A DNA stretch of 64,000 nt from an uncultured Bacteroidota bacterium (GCA_902560025.1 CACEKL010000004.1:4870-68869), one strand, 5' to 3'. Shown: positions 49,928 through 60,546, counted from the first letter of the stretch. The notes: generated by a model from the letters alone, not told the origin. A program made the numbers and translations.

Positions 49928-52445
49928 TTTTTTTTTCAACAATTATACTATTACCTCCCCTACCTTTATTGTTAAACAACCTAAGGTTTACAATGTCATC
50001 ATCATTGATTTTAATAGGTGATTTAAAATTTTCGCTTGATTCTTTTGGAATAGATCCATCAAGAGTATACTTAATATTTAGACCTGGAAAAACTGTATTT
50101 GCATAAAGAGTATCGTTAATAACTTTACCTCCTGGTTTTGGCAGATCATAAGACAATCCACCAAAGATATTATCAACCATTGGCAGAACTCTTTGGCCAA
50201 CATTATTAGCAAATTTATTCCATTCGTTATCAATTTTTTCTCTCTTGATATCATTGTTAGAGATATCCATCCACGAATTATCATGAGACCATGCTTTCTG
50301 AGAAAATACTATAATATTTGGCATAAACATATAATCAAGTATTCCCTCATTTCTGATAGTTTCACTCCAAATTTGTGATTGAACACCTATAATATTATCT
50401 CTTTTATCTTGGTCTAGTTTTACTGAATTATCAATGTAGTTTTTCGAAATATTATTTTTTTCTACACCATATAGATCATTAAACACATCATATACATCTA
50501 CAGTCCACATATCTTTATAATTAGCATAGCCGCTCCATGATAAACCAATATTATCAAGATCTTTATCATCTACCATATCAAAATAAAATGCGCTTGAATT
50601 ACTCATTATTGATTTGTATCCAAGATTAGCATACTTGTATATCATATCCTGCCTTCCTTGACCCCAATCGTTTTTCCATACAAACAGTAAAATATCATCA
50701 TCCTTAAAAAAGTCTTTAATTTGAGTCTCAGACTGATTTTTCTCAGTCAACTTCAGTAGTATATCATCCCATCCAGTCATTGTTGCACCATATGAAGAGA
50801 TCTTATTATAAATTCTTCTCTGCATAAGTTCATAAAGTGCGTTGTAATCTCCTGAAATTGAATTTTCATTCATAAAATTATCGCACATTGGTGATTTCTG
50901 CCATGCCCCATAAGGTAATTCATCTGCAGCAACACCAAACTTAGTCATCTCAACACCTGCATCCTTATACATTAAATAGATTTCATCAATTACTTTTTCA
51001 TAAAATGCAAATGAGCTCTCTCTACAAATGTTCATTATATTATCGGTAAAACCCTGTGCTGAGTAATATTCACTTTTATCATCTGGATCGATTAATAAAT
51101 ACTTTTCAGCTTCCACTTGATTACCCATTTCCATATATTTTTGATATCTAGCATTCATTGAAACTATAGCAGATCTCATGTGCGAGGGTACACTTATTTG
51201 CGGAATAACACTGATATTTCTTTCACTTGCATATTTAAGAATATCAACATAGTCAGATCTTGAAAGGTATCCTGATCCTGTTGAATTTATATCCGGACCA
51301 GAGCCATACATAGGTATTAAATTTTCAAACTCATCCTTTGTATATGCCCTCTTTGATCCAACTTCGACCAGTTCTTCTAGTCCAGGAATCTCTAGTCTCC
51401 ATCCTTCATCATCAGTAAGACGAAAATCTAAATAATTAATTTTAAAAAAAGATAGATAATCAATTATTTGCTTAATCTTCTCAGGACCATAAAAATTTCT
51501 AGATATATCTAATAACATACCCCTATATGAAAATTTAGGCGAATCATCAACTTCAATAAATTTCAATGGAGTATCCTCTAATATAGAGATTAGAAATAAT
51601 TGTTTTAATGACTGTAAAGCATAAAGTGCACCAGCGCTATCAGCTGAGCTAATAGAGATCCCTCCATCAGAAACACTCAATTGATATGATTCAGCATTTA
51701 TACTCTCATCTAAATCAACAGTAATTCTGCTTATAACTTCATTGTTATTATCAAAATCAATGTTTACTATTCCACCAAATACTGAATTGATTAGTTGTTC
51801 ACTTAAATTAAAGTTTTGGTCTATAACTATTGAATAATTATTGAGCATTTCAACTTCTCCATCATTTATTATAAAATTAGATGGAGTTGGTATAATGTAG
51901 TCAAGATCAGATTTATCTAACAAACTATTAGATATGTATTCATTATACCTATCAATTGAAGAAGGAGCATTAAGTTTTTCTATTCCTTTTGCATTTTTCC
52001 AAACATAATCAAACTCTACATCTAAAATATCATCATTACTAACAATAAAACCTCCCAAAGGAAGATCGGATTGTCTTCTAACTATTCCTCTCTGACTTAG
52101 ATCAATTGAAAAAGAAGAGTTTTTAGCTAGAATATAGTCTTTACCAAAGGTTAAAATATTATACGATTGTCCAGCTACATAGTCATAAATCACATTCTCA
52201 GGAACTGATTGCTCATCAATAATTGAGCTTTGCTGATTCCAGTGCAGAGACCAAGGAGAGTTTAAGTCAATACCAGAGGTATTGTTGATTGTAAAATTTA
52301 CATCAAATCGTGAATCCCTATATTCTTTTATTTCATAGGTAATATTGACTTTATCATTACCTGAAGAACATGAGGTAATAAAAACAGTACAAGCAATTAT
52401 GCAAAATACTTTATATAACTTATTATTTAATTCTTGTAAATTCAA
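49920..52445 (-). CDS. GH20 beta-N-acetylhexosaminidase-like lipoprotein, divergent
   Basis: 841 residues, TTG start, lipobox VFITSC (about Cys25). An N-terminal chitobiase-like carbohydrate-binding region (RFDVNFTINNTSGIDLNSPW, SLHWNQQS) is followed by a small alpha/beta domain (YQLSVSDGGISISSADSAGA), the GH20 barrel (GMLLDISRNFYGPEKIKQII, LTDDEGWRLEIPGLEELVEV) and a C-terminal Ig-like domain (YTLDGSIPKES). The catalytic Asp508-Glu509 pair is present as GVAADELPYGAW, but the usual HxGGDE reads GVAADE, and PEIDxPGH reads PQISVPSH. Overlaps the VCBS gene by 23 bases. Confidence 0.82.
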   Translation of the reverse strand: MNLQELNNKLYKVFCIIACTVFITSCSSGNDKVNITYEIKEYRDSRFDVNFTINNTSGIDLNSPWSLHWNQQSSIIDEQSVPENVIYDYVAGQSYNILTFGKDYILAKNSSFSIDLSQRGIVRRQSDLPLGGFIVSNDDILDVEFDYVWKNAKGIEKLNAPSSIDRYNEYISNSLLDKSDLDYIIPTPSNFIINDGEVEMLNNYSIVIDQNFNLSEQLINSVFGGIVNIDFDNNNEVISRITVDLDESINAESYQLSVSDGGISISSADSAGALYALQSLKQLFLISILEDTPLKFIEVDDSPKFSYRGMLLDISRNFYGPEKIKQIIDYLSFFKINYLDFRLTDDEGWRLEIPGLEELVEVGSKRAYTKDEFENLIPMYGSGPDINSTGSGYLSRSDYVDILKYASERNISVIPQISVPSHMRSAIVSMNARYQKYMEMGNQVEAEKYLLIDPDDKSEYYSAQGFTDNIMNICRESSFAFYEKVIDEIYLMYKDAGVEMTKFGVAADELPYGAWQKSPMCDNFMNENSISGDYNALYELMQRRIYNKISSYGATMTGWDDILLKLTEKNQSETQIKDFFKDDDILLFVWKNDWGQGRQDMIYKYANLGYKSIMSNSSAFYFDMVDDKDLDNIGLSWSGYANYKDMWTVDVYDVFNDLYGVEKNNISKNYIDNSVKLDQDKRDNIIGVQSQIWSETIRNEGILDYMFMPNIIVFSQKAWSHDNSWMDISNNDIKREKIDNEWNKFANNVGQRVLPMVDNIFGGLSYDLPKPGGKVINDTLYANTVFPGLNIKYTLDGSIPKESSENFKSPIKINDDDIVNLRLFNNKGRGGNSIIVEKKNE

Positions 52446-55400
52446 CTAGATCATTATTTTTAGCTGAGATAATATAGTCATTATTTTTAAGATTAATAAA
52501 TTCCATATCCTTAATATCTCCATTTAAAAATAGACCACTTTCCTTTGTTGGAATAGCTTGAAACCCTGTTTCAGGTTCAAACTTTAAAAATACTCCAACA
52601 CTACCATCATTTCTTGGAGTTTCAACTTCAGAATTGAACATGTTTCCTGAAACAATAATATCTACATAGCCATCTTTATCAATATCTTTTTTTAAGATTT
52701 TATTTATTGCAGAAAGCTGACTTAGTACCGGTAACTTATTCATTTCAAATGAATTACCAGTATTCTCTAAATAAATAGATGAAAATGTTTTAGTGAAATA
52801 ATGTAAAGAATTATCAAGATCTGTGTCTCCGTATACATCCTCAAGGGTAGCAATAGAAAAGGCATCATAGTCTTGGAACTTTGTCTTTATTGCAGGTATT
52901 TGATCAGATGAACATTGTCTACCTCTCAGAGGGAACTGCTCACCATCATTATAATAACTTAGTACAATATCACCACTATTATTTTTATCAAAATCATTAT
53001 AAAAGATATCAAATGTTTCATCTTCGGTAGCTTGATATTTGTAATTATTACCAAGGTTACCAACAACAAGGTCCATATCCCCATCATTATCAAAATCTTC
53101 AGCAATTACATCATACCACCAACCTCTAGTGGAATCTTCATCGATCATTGATTTGTCCTCACTAAATTTACCATCTTGATTTTTAAAAAATTTAACAGGA
53201 GTCCACTCTCCCACAACAATTAAGTCCTTCCAGCCATCATTATTATAATCTACCCAAACAGATGATGTCACAAGACCTATATCCCTGAAAGGAAAATCAG
53301 AATAATCTGCATTAACAAACTTAATTTCATCTTTATCCGATTGATTTACAAGTAGGAAGCTATCGGCAGGTAATGGATAACTACCAGGAACAACCCTTCC
53401 ACCTACAAAAAGGTCCAGGTCTCCATCTTTATCAAAATCTTCACTAGAAACCCTCATCCCACTTGAATAATTATTTGGAATAGAATTTTCAGAGTAAGAA
53501 AAATAACCTTTTCCATCATTAACATAGATTCTATCTTTAAGGATTGGAGAATTAGGTTCAAACTCATTACCACCAGAAACTATATAAAGATCTAGATCCC
53601 CATCACTATCAAAATCATTTAAAATCATGTCCATGTCTTCATATTTACTATGAGAGCTTGAGAAGTAGAAACTTCTTTGTGAGAATGATCCATTTGAATT
53701 TTGAAAATAAAAAGCTGTTGATTGATCCTTTGCTCCACCAATAACAAAATCCTCTAGACCATCTCCATTTATGTCTCCAGTCGCAATCCCTGGTCCCAAT
53801 TTTGAGTTTTCGTGAGGAAGTAGCACCTCTTTTGCATAATCATCATAAATATTCTCTTTATGCTTGTGATTAACTATTTCTTCGTTCTCAAAATATAGAT
53901 TTAATTTTTCATCATCTAAAGCCTCTATCATAGAGTTTTTAATATCAAATTCAATAGTGGTGTTAGCCTCAACGTTATTTAATTCCTCAGTTTTACCATC
54001 AGGCCATAAAACCTTAACTGATTCAATTATTTCTTCATTACCTACTCCAAAATTTAAATATGTTGAAACAGAAGACTGAAAACCTCGAGAAAGTGTTAAT
54101 TCTTGCATTTGATTATTATCAGTAGTCTTAACAAAAACCCTACTGTCAATACCTATTGGATTCTGATCGCTTCCTTTAAGCTTAACCTTTATAAAATTAT
54201 TCTTGGAATTATTTCTATATATCTGTGCTTCCTGATCAACATTATTAACAATAAGCTCTAGATCACCATCATTGTCAAGATCCGCATATGTAGCACCATT
54301 AGAAAAGTTTTTTTGATCTAACCCCCAAGATTCACTAACATCTGTAAAAGTTAAATCAGTATTATTCTTAAAGGTAAAGTTAGCAATTGCTTCAGATGGC
54401 ATTTGCTCTGTATAATAAAGAAGACTATCATTAGACATTGGTCTTAACTTGATCTCATTAAAAAAGTCTCTATGATTTATTTCTCTTCTTATTCCATTGG
54501 AAATAAATAAATCTTTCCATCCATCATTGTCAAGATCAGCAAGAAGTGGTCCCCAACTCCAATCAGTCGAAGAAATACCTGAAAGTCTAGATATGTTGCT
54601 AAAAAATGGCTTATCACCTTCAATCCTTCTATTTAGCTGAAGTGTATTATGCATATACTGATAGTGAAAACCATAGTTAACAGTACTCCAAAAAAGATCT
54701 GGATTCATACTAGCCATATTAGCCTTTGACCTTCTATTATCTTTTGCATCCATATCAACTTGGATGTAGTCAAGATATGAGTCATTGTTAAAGTCTGCAA
54801 TATCAACACCCATCCCGTAAAAAGATGTTTGATTAGTAGTCTCTTTTACAGATTCAGAGAAAGTTCCATCTCCATTATTCATATACATAAAGTCTGGAGA
54901 GCTAAAATCATTAGAGATGTAGATATCAGGATAACTATCATTATTTAAATCTCCTATAGTTGCACTTAAGGTTAAACCGTATGTTCTTAAGCCAGCTTCT
55001 TCAGTTACCCTTGTAAATGAAGAACCATCATTTCTGTAGAGATTATCTGTTTCATAATCATCAGTATTTTGCATTTTATAGAAGTAATAACTTCTCGGAG
55101 CATCAAAAGGTGTAATAGGATAATTAGCAACATATAGATCTAAATCACCATCTTTATCATAGTCAAAGAAAGTTGCCTGAACACTATTTCCTATGTCATC
55201 AATTCCATAATCTTTTGCAGATTCAGTAAATGTATTATCTCCATTATTTATGTACAACTCATTGTTCTTAATTCCGTCTAATCCAGCAACAGATACATAA
55301 ATATCCAATAATCCATCATTGTTGATATCGATCATTGTAGATCCAGTATACCATCTATCATCACCACCGGAACCAGATGAATCAGTTATATCCTCGAACT

Positions 55401-55689
55401 TAAGATTACCTTTGTTAAGGTATAGCCTATTTTTAGTCATATTCCCTGTAAAGAAAATATCATCAAGATCATCATTGTTAATATCACCAACAGAGACACC
55501 ACCACCCATATATATGTATGGATAAGTAAAATAATTTATTTCATTGTCTTCATATAGTTGATTAATAAAATCAACTCCAGTATCATTACTTGATAGTAAA
55601 GTAAACTGATTTTCGTTTGCTGAATTATCACATGAGACAAATGCAATAGAAGCAAACAATAATATTGAAAGTAGGTTTAAATTTTTCAT
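52423..55689 (-). CDS. VCBS/FG-GAP repeat plus ASPIC/UnbV lipoprotein
   Basis: 1088 residues with lipobox IAFVSC (Cys20). Many FG-GAP/VCBS-type repeats of the form GDINNDDLDDIFFTGN, DINNDGLLDIYVS, DNDGWKDLFISNG and DGDLDLYIVSGG give calcium-binding loops (DxDxDG) of a beta-propeller; a central UnbV/ASPIC module is at ESVKVLWPDGKTEELNNVEA. Such proteins often occur in PULs and are thought to bind glycans at the surface. Its ATG lies just past an intrinsic terminator (55700-55733). Confidence 0.92.
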   Translation of the reverse strand: MKNLNLLSILLFASIAFVSCDNSANENQFTLLSSNDTGVDFINQLYEDNEINYFTYPYIYMGGGVSVGDINNDDLDDIFFTGNMTKNRLYLNKGNLKFEDITDSSGSGGDDRWYTGSTMIDINNDGLLDIYVSVAGLDGIKNNELYINNGDNTFTESAKDYGIDDIGNSVQATFFDYDKDGDLDLYVANYPITPFDAPRSYYFYKMQNTDDYETDNLYRNDGSSFTRVTEEAGLRTYGLTLSATIGDLNNDSYPDIYISNDFSSPDFMYMNNGDGTFSESVKETTNQTSFYGMGVDIADFNNDSYLDYIQVDMDAKDNRRSKANMASMNPDLFWSTVNYGFHYQYMHNTLQLNRRIEGDKPFFSNISRLSGISSTDWSWGPLLADLDNDGWKDLFISNGIRREINHRDFFNEIKLRPMSNDSLLYYTEQMPSEAIANFTFKNNTDLTFTDVSESWGLDQKNFSNGATYADLDNDGDLELIVNNVDQEAQIYRNNSKNNFIKVKLKGSDQNPIGIDSRVFVKTTDNNQMQELTLSRGFQSSVSTYLNFGVGNEEIIESVKVLWPDGKTEELNNVEANTTIEFDIKNSMIEALDDEKLNLYFENEEIVNHKHKENIYDDYAKEVLLPHENSKLGPGIATGDINGDGLEDFVIGGAKDQSTAFYFQNSNGSFSQRSFYFSSSHSKYEDMDMILNDFDSDGDLDLYIVSGGNEFEPNSPILKDRIYVNDGKGYFSYSENSIPNNYSSGMRVSSEDFDKDGDLDLFVGGRVVPGSYPLPADSFLLVNQSDKDEIKFVNADYSDFPFRDIGLVTSSVWVDYNNDGWKDLIVVGEWTPVKFFKNQDGKFSEDKSMIDEDSTRGWWYDVIAEDFDNDGDMDLVVGNLGNNYKYQATEDETFDIFYNDFDKNNSGDIVLSYYNDGEQFPLRGRQCSSDQIPAIKTKFQDYDAFSIATLEDVYGDTDLDNSLHYFTKTFSSIYLENTGNSFEMNKLPVLSQLSAINKILKKDIDKDGYVDIIVSGNMFNSEVETPRNDGSVGVFLKFEPETGFQAIPTKESGLFLNGDIKDMEFINLKNNDYIISAKNNDLVEFTRIK

Positions 55690-55699
55690 GAGGTAAATT

Positions 55700-55733
55700 T
55701 AAAAAAAAACAGGATGAAAATTAATTCATCCTG
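55700..55733 (-). terminator. Intrinsic terminator between SusD and the VCBS gene
   Basis: On the minus strand CAGGATGAA pairs with TTCATCCTG over a 6-base loop, followed by nine T residues (the A run at 55701-55709). It lies 29 bases past the susD stop and 11 bases before the next ATG, so it could reduce read-through into the rest of the PUL. Confidence 0.82.
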
Positions 55734-55761
55734 CTTTAATTTTTAGCTAGAATTTATTTGA

Positions 55762-57435
55762 CTAGTGACCAGGATTTTGAGTTAAAGCCCCTTCTGAAGA
55801 GTCAATTGCATTCAATGGAATAGGAAGTGCATTATGCTTAGCTGAAACTGGGTTAGCTCTTGCTCCAAATGGAGTAATAGTTCTACCCTCGTTAGAAATA
55901 TAAGTATTTAATGCGTCAACCATAACACCCCATCTTCTTAAATCAAAAAGACGGTGTCCTTCCATACCTAATTCAACTCTTCTTTCATGTCTAACTGCAT
56001 TTCTAGCAGCAGATTGATCAGTCCAAGCTGAGTTATAAGTATCGATTACATAGTTAGGAGAAGCATCAGCACGTGGACCGTTCTTAGCTCTTGCTCTAAC
56101 TTGGTTAACATATCCTCTACCAGTTTCAAGTGCACCAGTTTCAACAGCAGCTTCTGCAGCCATTAATAAAACGTCAGCATATCTTAAAATATGATAGTTA
56201 ATTCCAGTTCTTTGCTCACCCCAACCACCGGTACCTCTGTTAGCATCGTCACCAGCAGTATAAAGGTTTTTCTTGTTAACATAAGGACCAGATACATCTG
56301 TAAAAGATGCTCTAATGTTATCCTTACCTGTCATAGGTCCAAAACCATTTAAGTCAATTCCACGTCTTCCGACAGTGAAATCAAGTCTCGGGTCTAATGG
56401 ACCAGTATGTGGAGTAAATGCCTCGGTTTCATAGATACCGTAGTCATTTGCTACATCAGATGTAGCCCAGTCAGCTTTAGGAAGACCATTTGCATCTGTT
56501 TGGAATGCATTAGTTAAGTCTTGGGAAGGCTGATAGAAACCACAACACATACCACCTGTCATAGAACCAATTGGGAAGTTTAATGTACCTCCTCTGTTAC
56601 CTTGTGGAGACTGACCTCCATCAGAAGCAAATTGGATAGCGAAAATCATCTCAGAACTGTTTTCACCTGCAGATCTAAAGTTTGCAGAGTAATCTGGGTT
56701 AAGTGCATAATCACCAGAGTTAATAACAGCTTCTAGTTGAGAAAGAGCTTCTCCCCATTTACCTTGGTAAAGTAAAGCTCTACCTAAGTAAGCTTTAGCA
56801 GCAGACACAATTGGTCTACCTGGCTCACTTCTTGTAGATGATAGGTTGTTAGCAGCATATGAGAAATCTGCCTCAATAGCACTCCAAATAGGACCACTGT
56901 TTGGCTGATTAAACTCACTAGCAGCATAGTTTTCATCTGAAATGTAAGGTACATTCACCCACATTCTTTGAATTTCAAAGTTATAGTGACCTCTTAAGAA
57001 TCTGGCTTGAGCTAATTGAGATGTAAAATCACTTGGATTAGCAGAATTGTTAATCAAGTCAATTACAGCGTTTGCTCTGTTAACACCAGCAAAAAGAGCT
57101 TGCCATCTTCCCTCGAAGTAAGGATTCGTAGATCCCCAGTCGAAAAGTTCAATAAGCAATAAGTCAGCCTGGTCACCATCAGTTGATCCTTTGTGAGCAT
57201 CATCTGAGATTACATCAAGCCACCAGTTGTCACCACTTTTTGTCCAATCTGCACCTGGACCTCCGTTTCTAATACCATCAAGCACTGAATAAGCACCTGT
57301 TAATAAAAGATCAACTCCAGTTGCGTTCTGTAGAGCAGCATCACTTAGCGACCCTACAGGATCAATTTCAGTAAAGTCATCAGAACATGACACTAAAATT
57401 GACGCCGATAATAAAATTGTTAGAATTTTTTTCAT
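55762..57435 (-). CDS. SusD-family glycan-binding lipoprotein
   Basis: 557 residues with lipobox ILVSC (Cys17). LTGAYSVLDGIRNG, LAQARFLRGHYNFEIQRMWV, VSAAKAYLGRALLYQGKWGE (TPR-like helices), ILRYADVLLMAAEAAVETGA, GYVNQVRARAKNGPRAD and RVELGMEGHRLFDLRRWGVM are the standard SusD/RagB blocks. It caps the SusC barrel and binds the glycan at the outer membrane. Starts 18 bases after susC. Confidence 0.96.
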   Translation of the reverse strand: MKKILTILLSASILVSCSDDFTEIDPVGSLSDAALQNATGVDLLLTGAYSVLDGIRNGGPGADWTKSGDNWWLDVISDDAHKGSTDGDQADLLLIELFDWGSTNPYFEGRWQALFAGVNRANAVIDLINNSANPSDFTSQLAQARFLRGHYNFEIQRMWVNVPYISDENYAASEFNQPNSGPIWSAIEADFSYAANNLSSTRSEPGRPIVSAAKAYLGRALLYQGKWGEALSQLEAVINSGDYALNPDYSANFRSAGENSSEMIFAIQFASDGGQSPQGNRGGTLNFPIGSMTGGMCCGFYQPSQDLTNAFQTDANGLPKADWATSDVANDYGIYETEAFTPHTGPLDPRLDFTVGRRGIDLNGFGPMTGKDNIRASFTDVSGPYVNKKNLYTAGDDANRGTGGWGEQRTGINYHILRYADVLLMAAEAAVETGALETGRGYVNQVRARAKNGPRADASPNYVIDTYNSAWTDQSAARNAVRHERRVELGMEGHRLFDLRRWGVMVDALNTYISNEGRTITPFGARANPVSAKHNALPIPLNAIDSSEGALTQNPGH

Positions 57436-57453
57436 TTTTTCTAATTTTTGGGG

Positions 57454-60400
57454 TTAAAATTTAATATTAATACCTAAAGACGATATGCTATTCGAAGGAT
57501 ATTGAGAATCATAAACACCAATATCTAGAGCACCACCTCTTGGTACTTCAGGATCCAGACCTGTAAAGTCAGTTAAAGTAAGTAAGTTAGTACCATTATA
57601 GTAAACTCTTGCACTAGATGCACCTAACTTAGATGCAATAGCATCAGGTAAAGTGTATCCTATTTGTAAAGATCTAAGTCTTACATAAGAACCATCTCTA
57701 ACAAAGAAAGAGTTAGCAGTAGAAAACTCACTGTTAAGTGTTGTTTCACTTAATGCAGGTAACTCAGCACCAGTATTAGTTGGAGACCAAGAATCTAAAA
57801 CTCTTGTACTTCTATTTCCATTAAAGAAATAAGGAGTCTCGTAATATAATGCTGTGTAATCAAATATATCATTTCCTAGAGAACCATTCCAGAACATGCT
57901 CATATCCCAGTTCTTGTATGCAAAATTCATATTCACACCAAAGATTAAGTCTGGATGAGGATCACCGATCTTAGTTCTATCGCTATCATTAATAACTCCA
58001 TCACCATTGATATCTTCATATTTAAATCTACCAGGACCAGCACCATCTTGAGTTGCATGGGCTGCTACTTCAGCATCATTTTGGAAAATACCAATAACCT
58101 TTCTTCCATAGAAGTAAGAAATTGGCTCCCCAACAGAAGTTCTTGTCATAGATCCAATCCTTGTACTACCTCCAGAGTAGAACTCACTAATTAGCTCAGT
58201 TACTTCGTTAACAGCTTTTGTTGCGTTAGCAGAAATAGAATAAGTTAGACCATTTGAAGTTACATCAGTATAGTTAATTGATAAATCAAAACCTGAAGAC
58301 TTCATTGAACCTAAGTTTGTATATGGTGCAGAAGCATCAATTGCAGTGGTACTAATTTTCTGAGTATCCTGAGCCACAAGTCCATCAGTTACATTTTCAA
58401 AAACATCAAGAGTCATTGTCATTTTATTGTCAAAGAATCCTGCGTCAATTGCAAAGTTTTTAGATGTCATTGTCTCCCATGTAAGTAATGGGTTACCTTT
58501 AGATGCAATAACAGCACCTGCAGTTGCACCACCACTTCCACCAAATGCATAAGCTCCAGTGAACTCATTTATATTAGAAATGTTAATATCAGCATTTGAG
58601 ATACCAATTTCTTGGTTACCAAGCTCACCATAAGATGCTCTAATTTTTAAAGTATCAAATACTGAACTATCAAACCAATCCTCGCTACTCACTAACCATG
58701 CAACACTTCCTGAAGGGAATATCGCATCAGCAGTAGCTTGTGCAAATCTTGAAGTATCATCTTTTCTAACAGTAGCAGTAGCAAAGTACTTACCTCCGTA
58801 AGACCAGTTTGCTGTTGCTAATAAAGAGAAAATAGAGTTTGAGCTTTGATTTGCATAAGAAATAACAGGAACACCTGATCCATTACTTAGTAAATAGAAG
58901 CTTGGACTTTCAAATAAATAGTTTGTTCTTAAAGCTTGATGACCCTTAAAATTATTCTTAGTAGACTCTGTACCCACTAGAAGATCTAATGTGTGATCTC
59001 CAAAAGAGTTTTTATAATTTAAGAAATTTGTAACAACCCAAGAATCTTGTCTGAAACTTTGTTCAGTAAGAGTGTTGTTAGAAATTGCTTCACCATGCTC
59101 TGGGTTAAGAGCTGTAAAGTATCTACCGTTAAGGTCTCTCATTGTAATACCTGCAGAAGACTTAAATAATAACTCAGGAGTTATTTGCCATTTCACAGAA
59201 ATATCACCAATTACTCTTAAGTTTTTGTTATAATCATCTTTACCTCTAGCAAGATCAGCAACCGGGTTATTGGCAATACCAACTCTTGCAGAGTTAGAAT
59301 AAGTACCAGCAAAGTTTCCGTTTGTATCTCTTACAGGAACAAGAGGAGAAGAAAATGCTGCGTTTTGAATAGGGTTACCACTAGTAGTAAGCTCCTTATC
59401 GTAAGTAACATTTAAGTTCTCTGAAATCGTTAGCTTATCTCCAATTTTAAACTCAGAGTTTAATCTTGTAGATGCTCTCTCATATCCAGTATGAATTATC
59501 ACACCTTCTTGATTTAAATAATTTGCAGATAAATGATATCTACCTTCTTCTCCACCACCAGAGGCAGATATAGAAACGTTTGTTACCTCAGCTGGATCGA
59601 AAATTTCATCAAACCAGTCTGTACCTCCAGGCGCAACTTTAGCACCAGCACCTTCATATTCAGCGCCACTTGGTATAGGTACATTCAAAAAGATAGGAAC
59701 AGATGGAGTTGGTCCACTACCATACTGTGGGTGAGATGGAGTGTTTCCATCATTAAGAATACTCTGCCATGTCATATCAGCATGTTGCTGAACATTTAAC
59801 ATATCAGGGACTCTTGTAACCTCACTAATACCATAAGTAGCATCAATCTCTAAAGTATTTTTAGAGTTATAGCTACCTTTTTTTGTAGTTACAACAATTA
59901 CACCGTTCGAAGCACGAGCACCATAAATTGCTGCCGCACCATCTTTTAGTACACTTATGTTTTCAATGTCCCTAGGGTTAATGTCTCTCATTACATTAGG
60001 ATCTGTAGTTTGAATACCATCGATAACGTATAAAGGTGAGTTATCGTTAGTAGTAGAATAACCACGAATTCTAATTACAGGAGCAGCCCCAGGCCCTCCA
60101 CCAGATGTAACTTGCACACCAGCAACTCTACCTTGTAGAGCTTCAGCAGCATTTGTTACTTGTGTCTTAAATGCTTCGTCTGTATCAACGGTACCAATAG
60201 CTCCAGAAAGAGATCTTCTTTGCTGAGTTTGATAACCAGATACAACAACTTCATCAAGAATGTCTACGCTAGACATTAAAGTAACATTAATCTGACTTTG
60301 GTTTCCAACAGTTATAGTCTGAGATGCAAATCCCAAACTTGAAAAGGTCAACTGATCTCCAGCTGACGCATTTATTTGATAATTACCATCAAAGTCTGTA

Positions 60401-60546
60401 ACAACACCTGTGTTAGTTCCCTCAACTACAACTGTAGCTCCTGGGACAGGGTTACCACTTTCGTCAGAAACACTACCAGAGATATTGTTCTGAGCGAAAA
60501 TTAGACTAGACGATAACATCAATACAACTAAAAAAGCTTTTTTCAT
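57454..60546 (-). CDS. SusC-family TonB-dependent transporter
   Basis: 1030 residues with signal peptide (LIFAQ). NISGSVSDESGNPVPGATVV is the carboxypeptidase-like regulatory domain, DILDEVVVSGYQTQ the TonB-box region, and EALQGRVAGVQVTSGGGPGA, SPLYVIDGIQTTDPNVM and ISVLKDGAAAIYGARASNGV the plug; the rest is a 22-strand beta barrel (for example VRDGSYVRLRSLQIGYTLP and a C-terminal LGINIKF ending in Phe). It imports an oligosaccharide with SusD. First gene of the PUL; no regulator (sigma/anti-sigma or HTCS) is adjacent. Confidence 0.97.
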   Translation of the reverse strand: MKKAFLVVLMLSSSLIFAQNNISGSVSDESGNPVPGATVVVEGTNTGVVTDFDGNYQINASAGDQLTFSSLGFASQTITVGNQSQINVTLMSSVDILDEVVVSGYQTQQRRSLSGAIGTVDTDEAFKTQVTNAAEALQGRVAGVQVTSGGGPGAAPVIRIRGYSTTNDNSPLYVIDGIQTTDPNVMRDINPRDIENISVLKDGAAAIYGARASNGVIVVTTKKGSYNSKNTLEIDATYGISEVTRVPDMLNVQQHADMTWQSILNDGNTPSHPQYGSGPTPSVPIFLNVPIPSGAEYEGAGAKVAPGGTDWFDEIFDPAEVTNVSISASGGGEEGRYHLSANYLNQEGVIIHTGYERASTRLNSEFKIGDKLTISENLNVTYDKELTTSGNPIQNAAFSSPLVPVRDTNGNFAGTYSNSARVGIANNPVADLARGKDDYNKNLRVIGDISVKWQITPELLFKSSAGITMRDLNGRYFTALNPEHGEAISNNTLTEQSFRQDSWVVTNFLNYKNSFGDHTLDLLVGTESTKNNFKGHQALRTNYLFESPSFYLLSNGSGVPVISYANQSSNSIFSLLATANWSYGGKYFATATVRKDDTSRFAQATADAIFPSGSVAWLVSSEDWFDSSVFDTLKIRASYGELGNQEIGISNADINISNINEFTGAYAFGGSGGATAGAVIASKGNPLLTWETMTSKNFAIDAGFFDNKMTMTLDVFENVTDGLVAQDTQKISTTAIDASAPYTNLGSMKSSGFDLSINYTDVTSNGLTYSISANATKAVNEVTELISEFYSGGSTRIGSMTRTSVGEPISYFYGRKVIGIFQNDAEVAAHATQDGAGPGRFKYEDINGDGVINDSDRTKIGDPHPDLIFGVNMNFAYKNWDMSMFWNGSLGNDIFDYTALYYETPYFFNGNRSTRVLDSWSPTNTGAELPALSETTLNSEFSTANSFFVRDGSYVRLRSLQIGYTLPDAIASKLGASSARVYYNGTNLLTLTDFTGLDPEVPRGGALDIGVYDSQYPSNSISSLGINIKF

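Noticed and set aside
52423..55689. Internal repetition of the VCBS gene as a DNA repeat array
   Set aside because: The periodicity is at protein level (FG-GAP blade repeats with DxDxDG loops) with diverged DNA, not a tandem DNA repeat or CRISPR.
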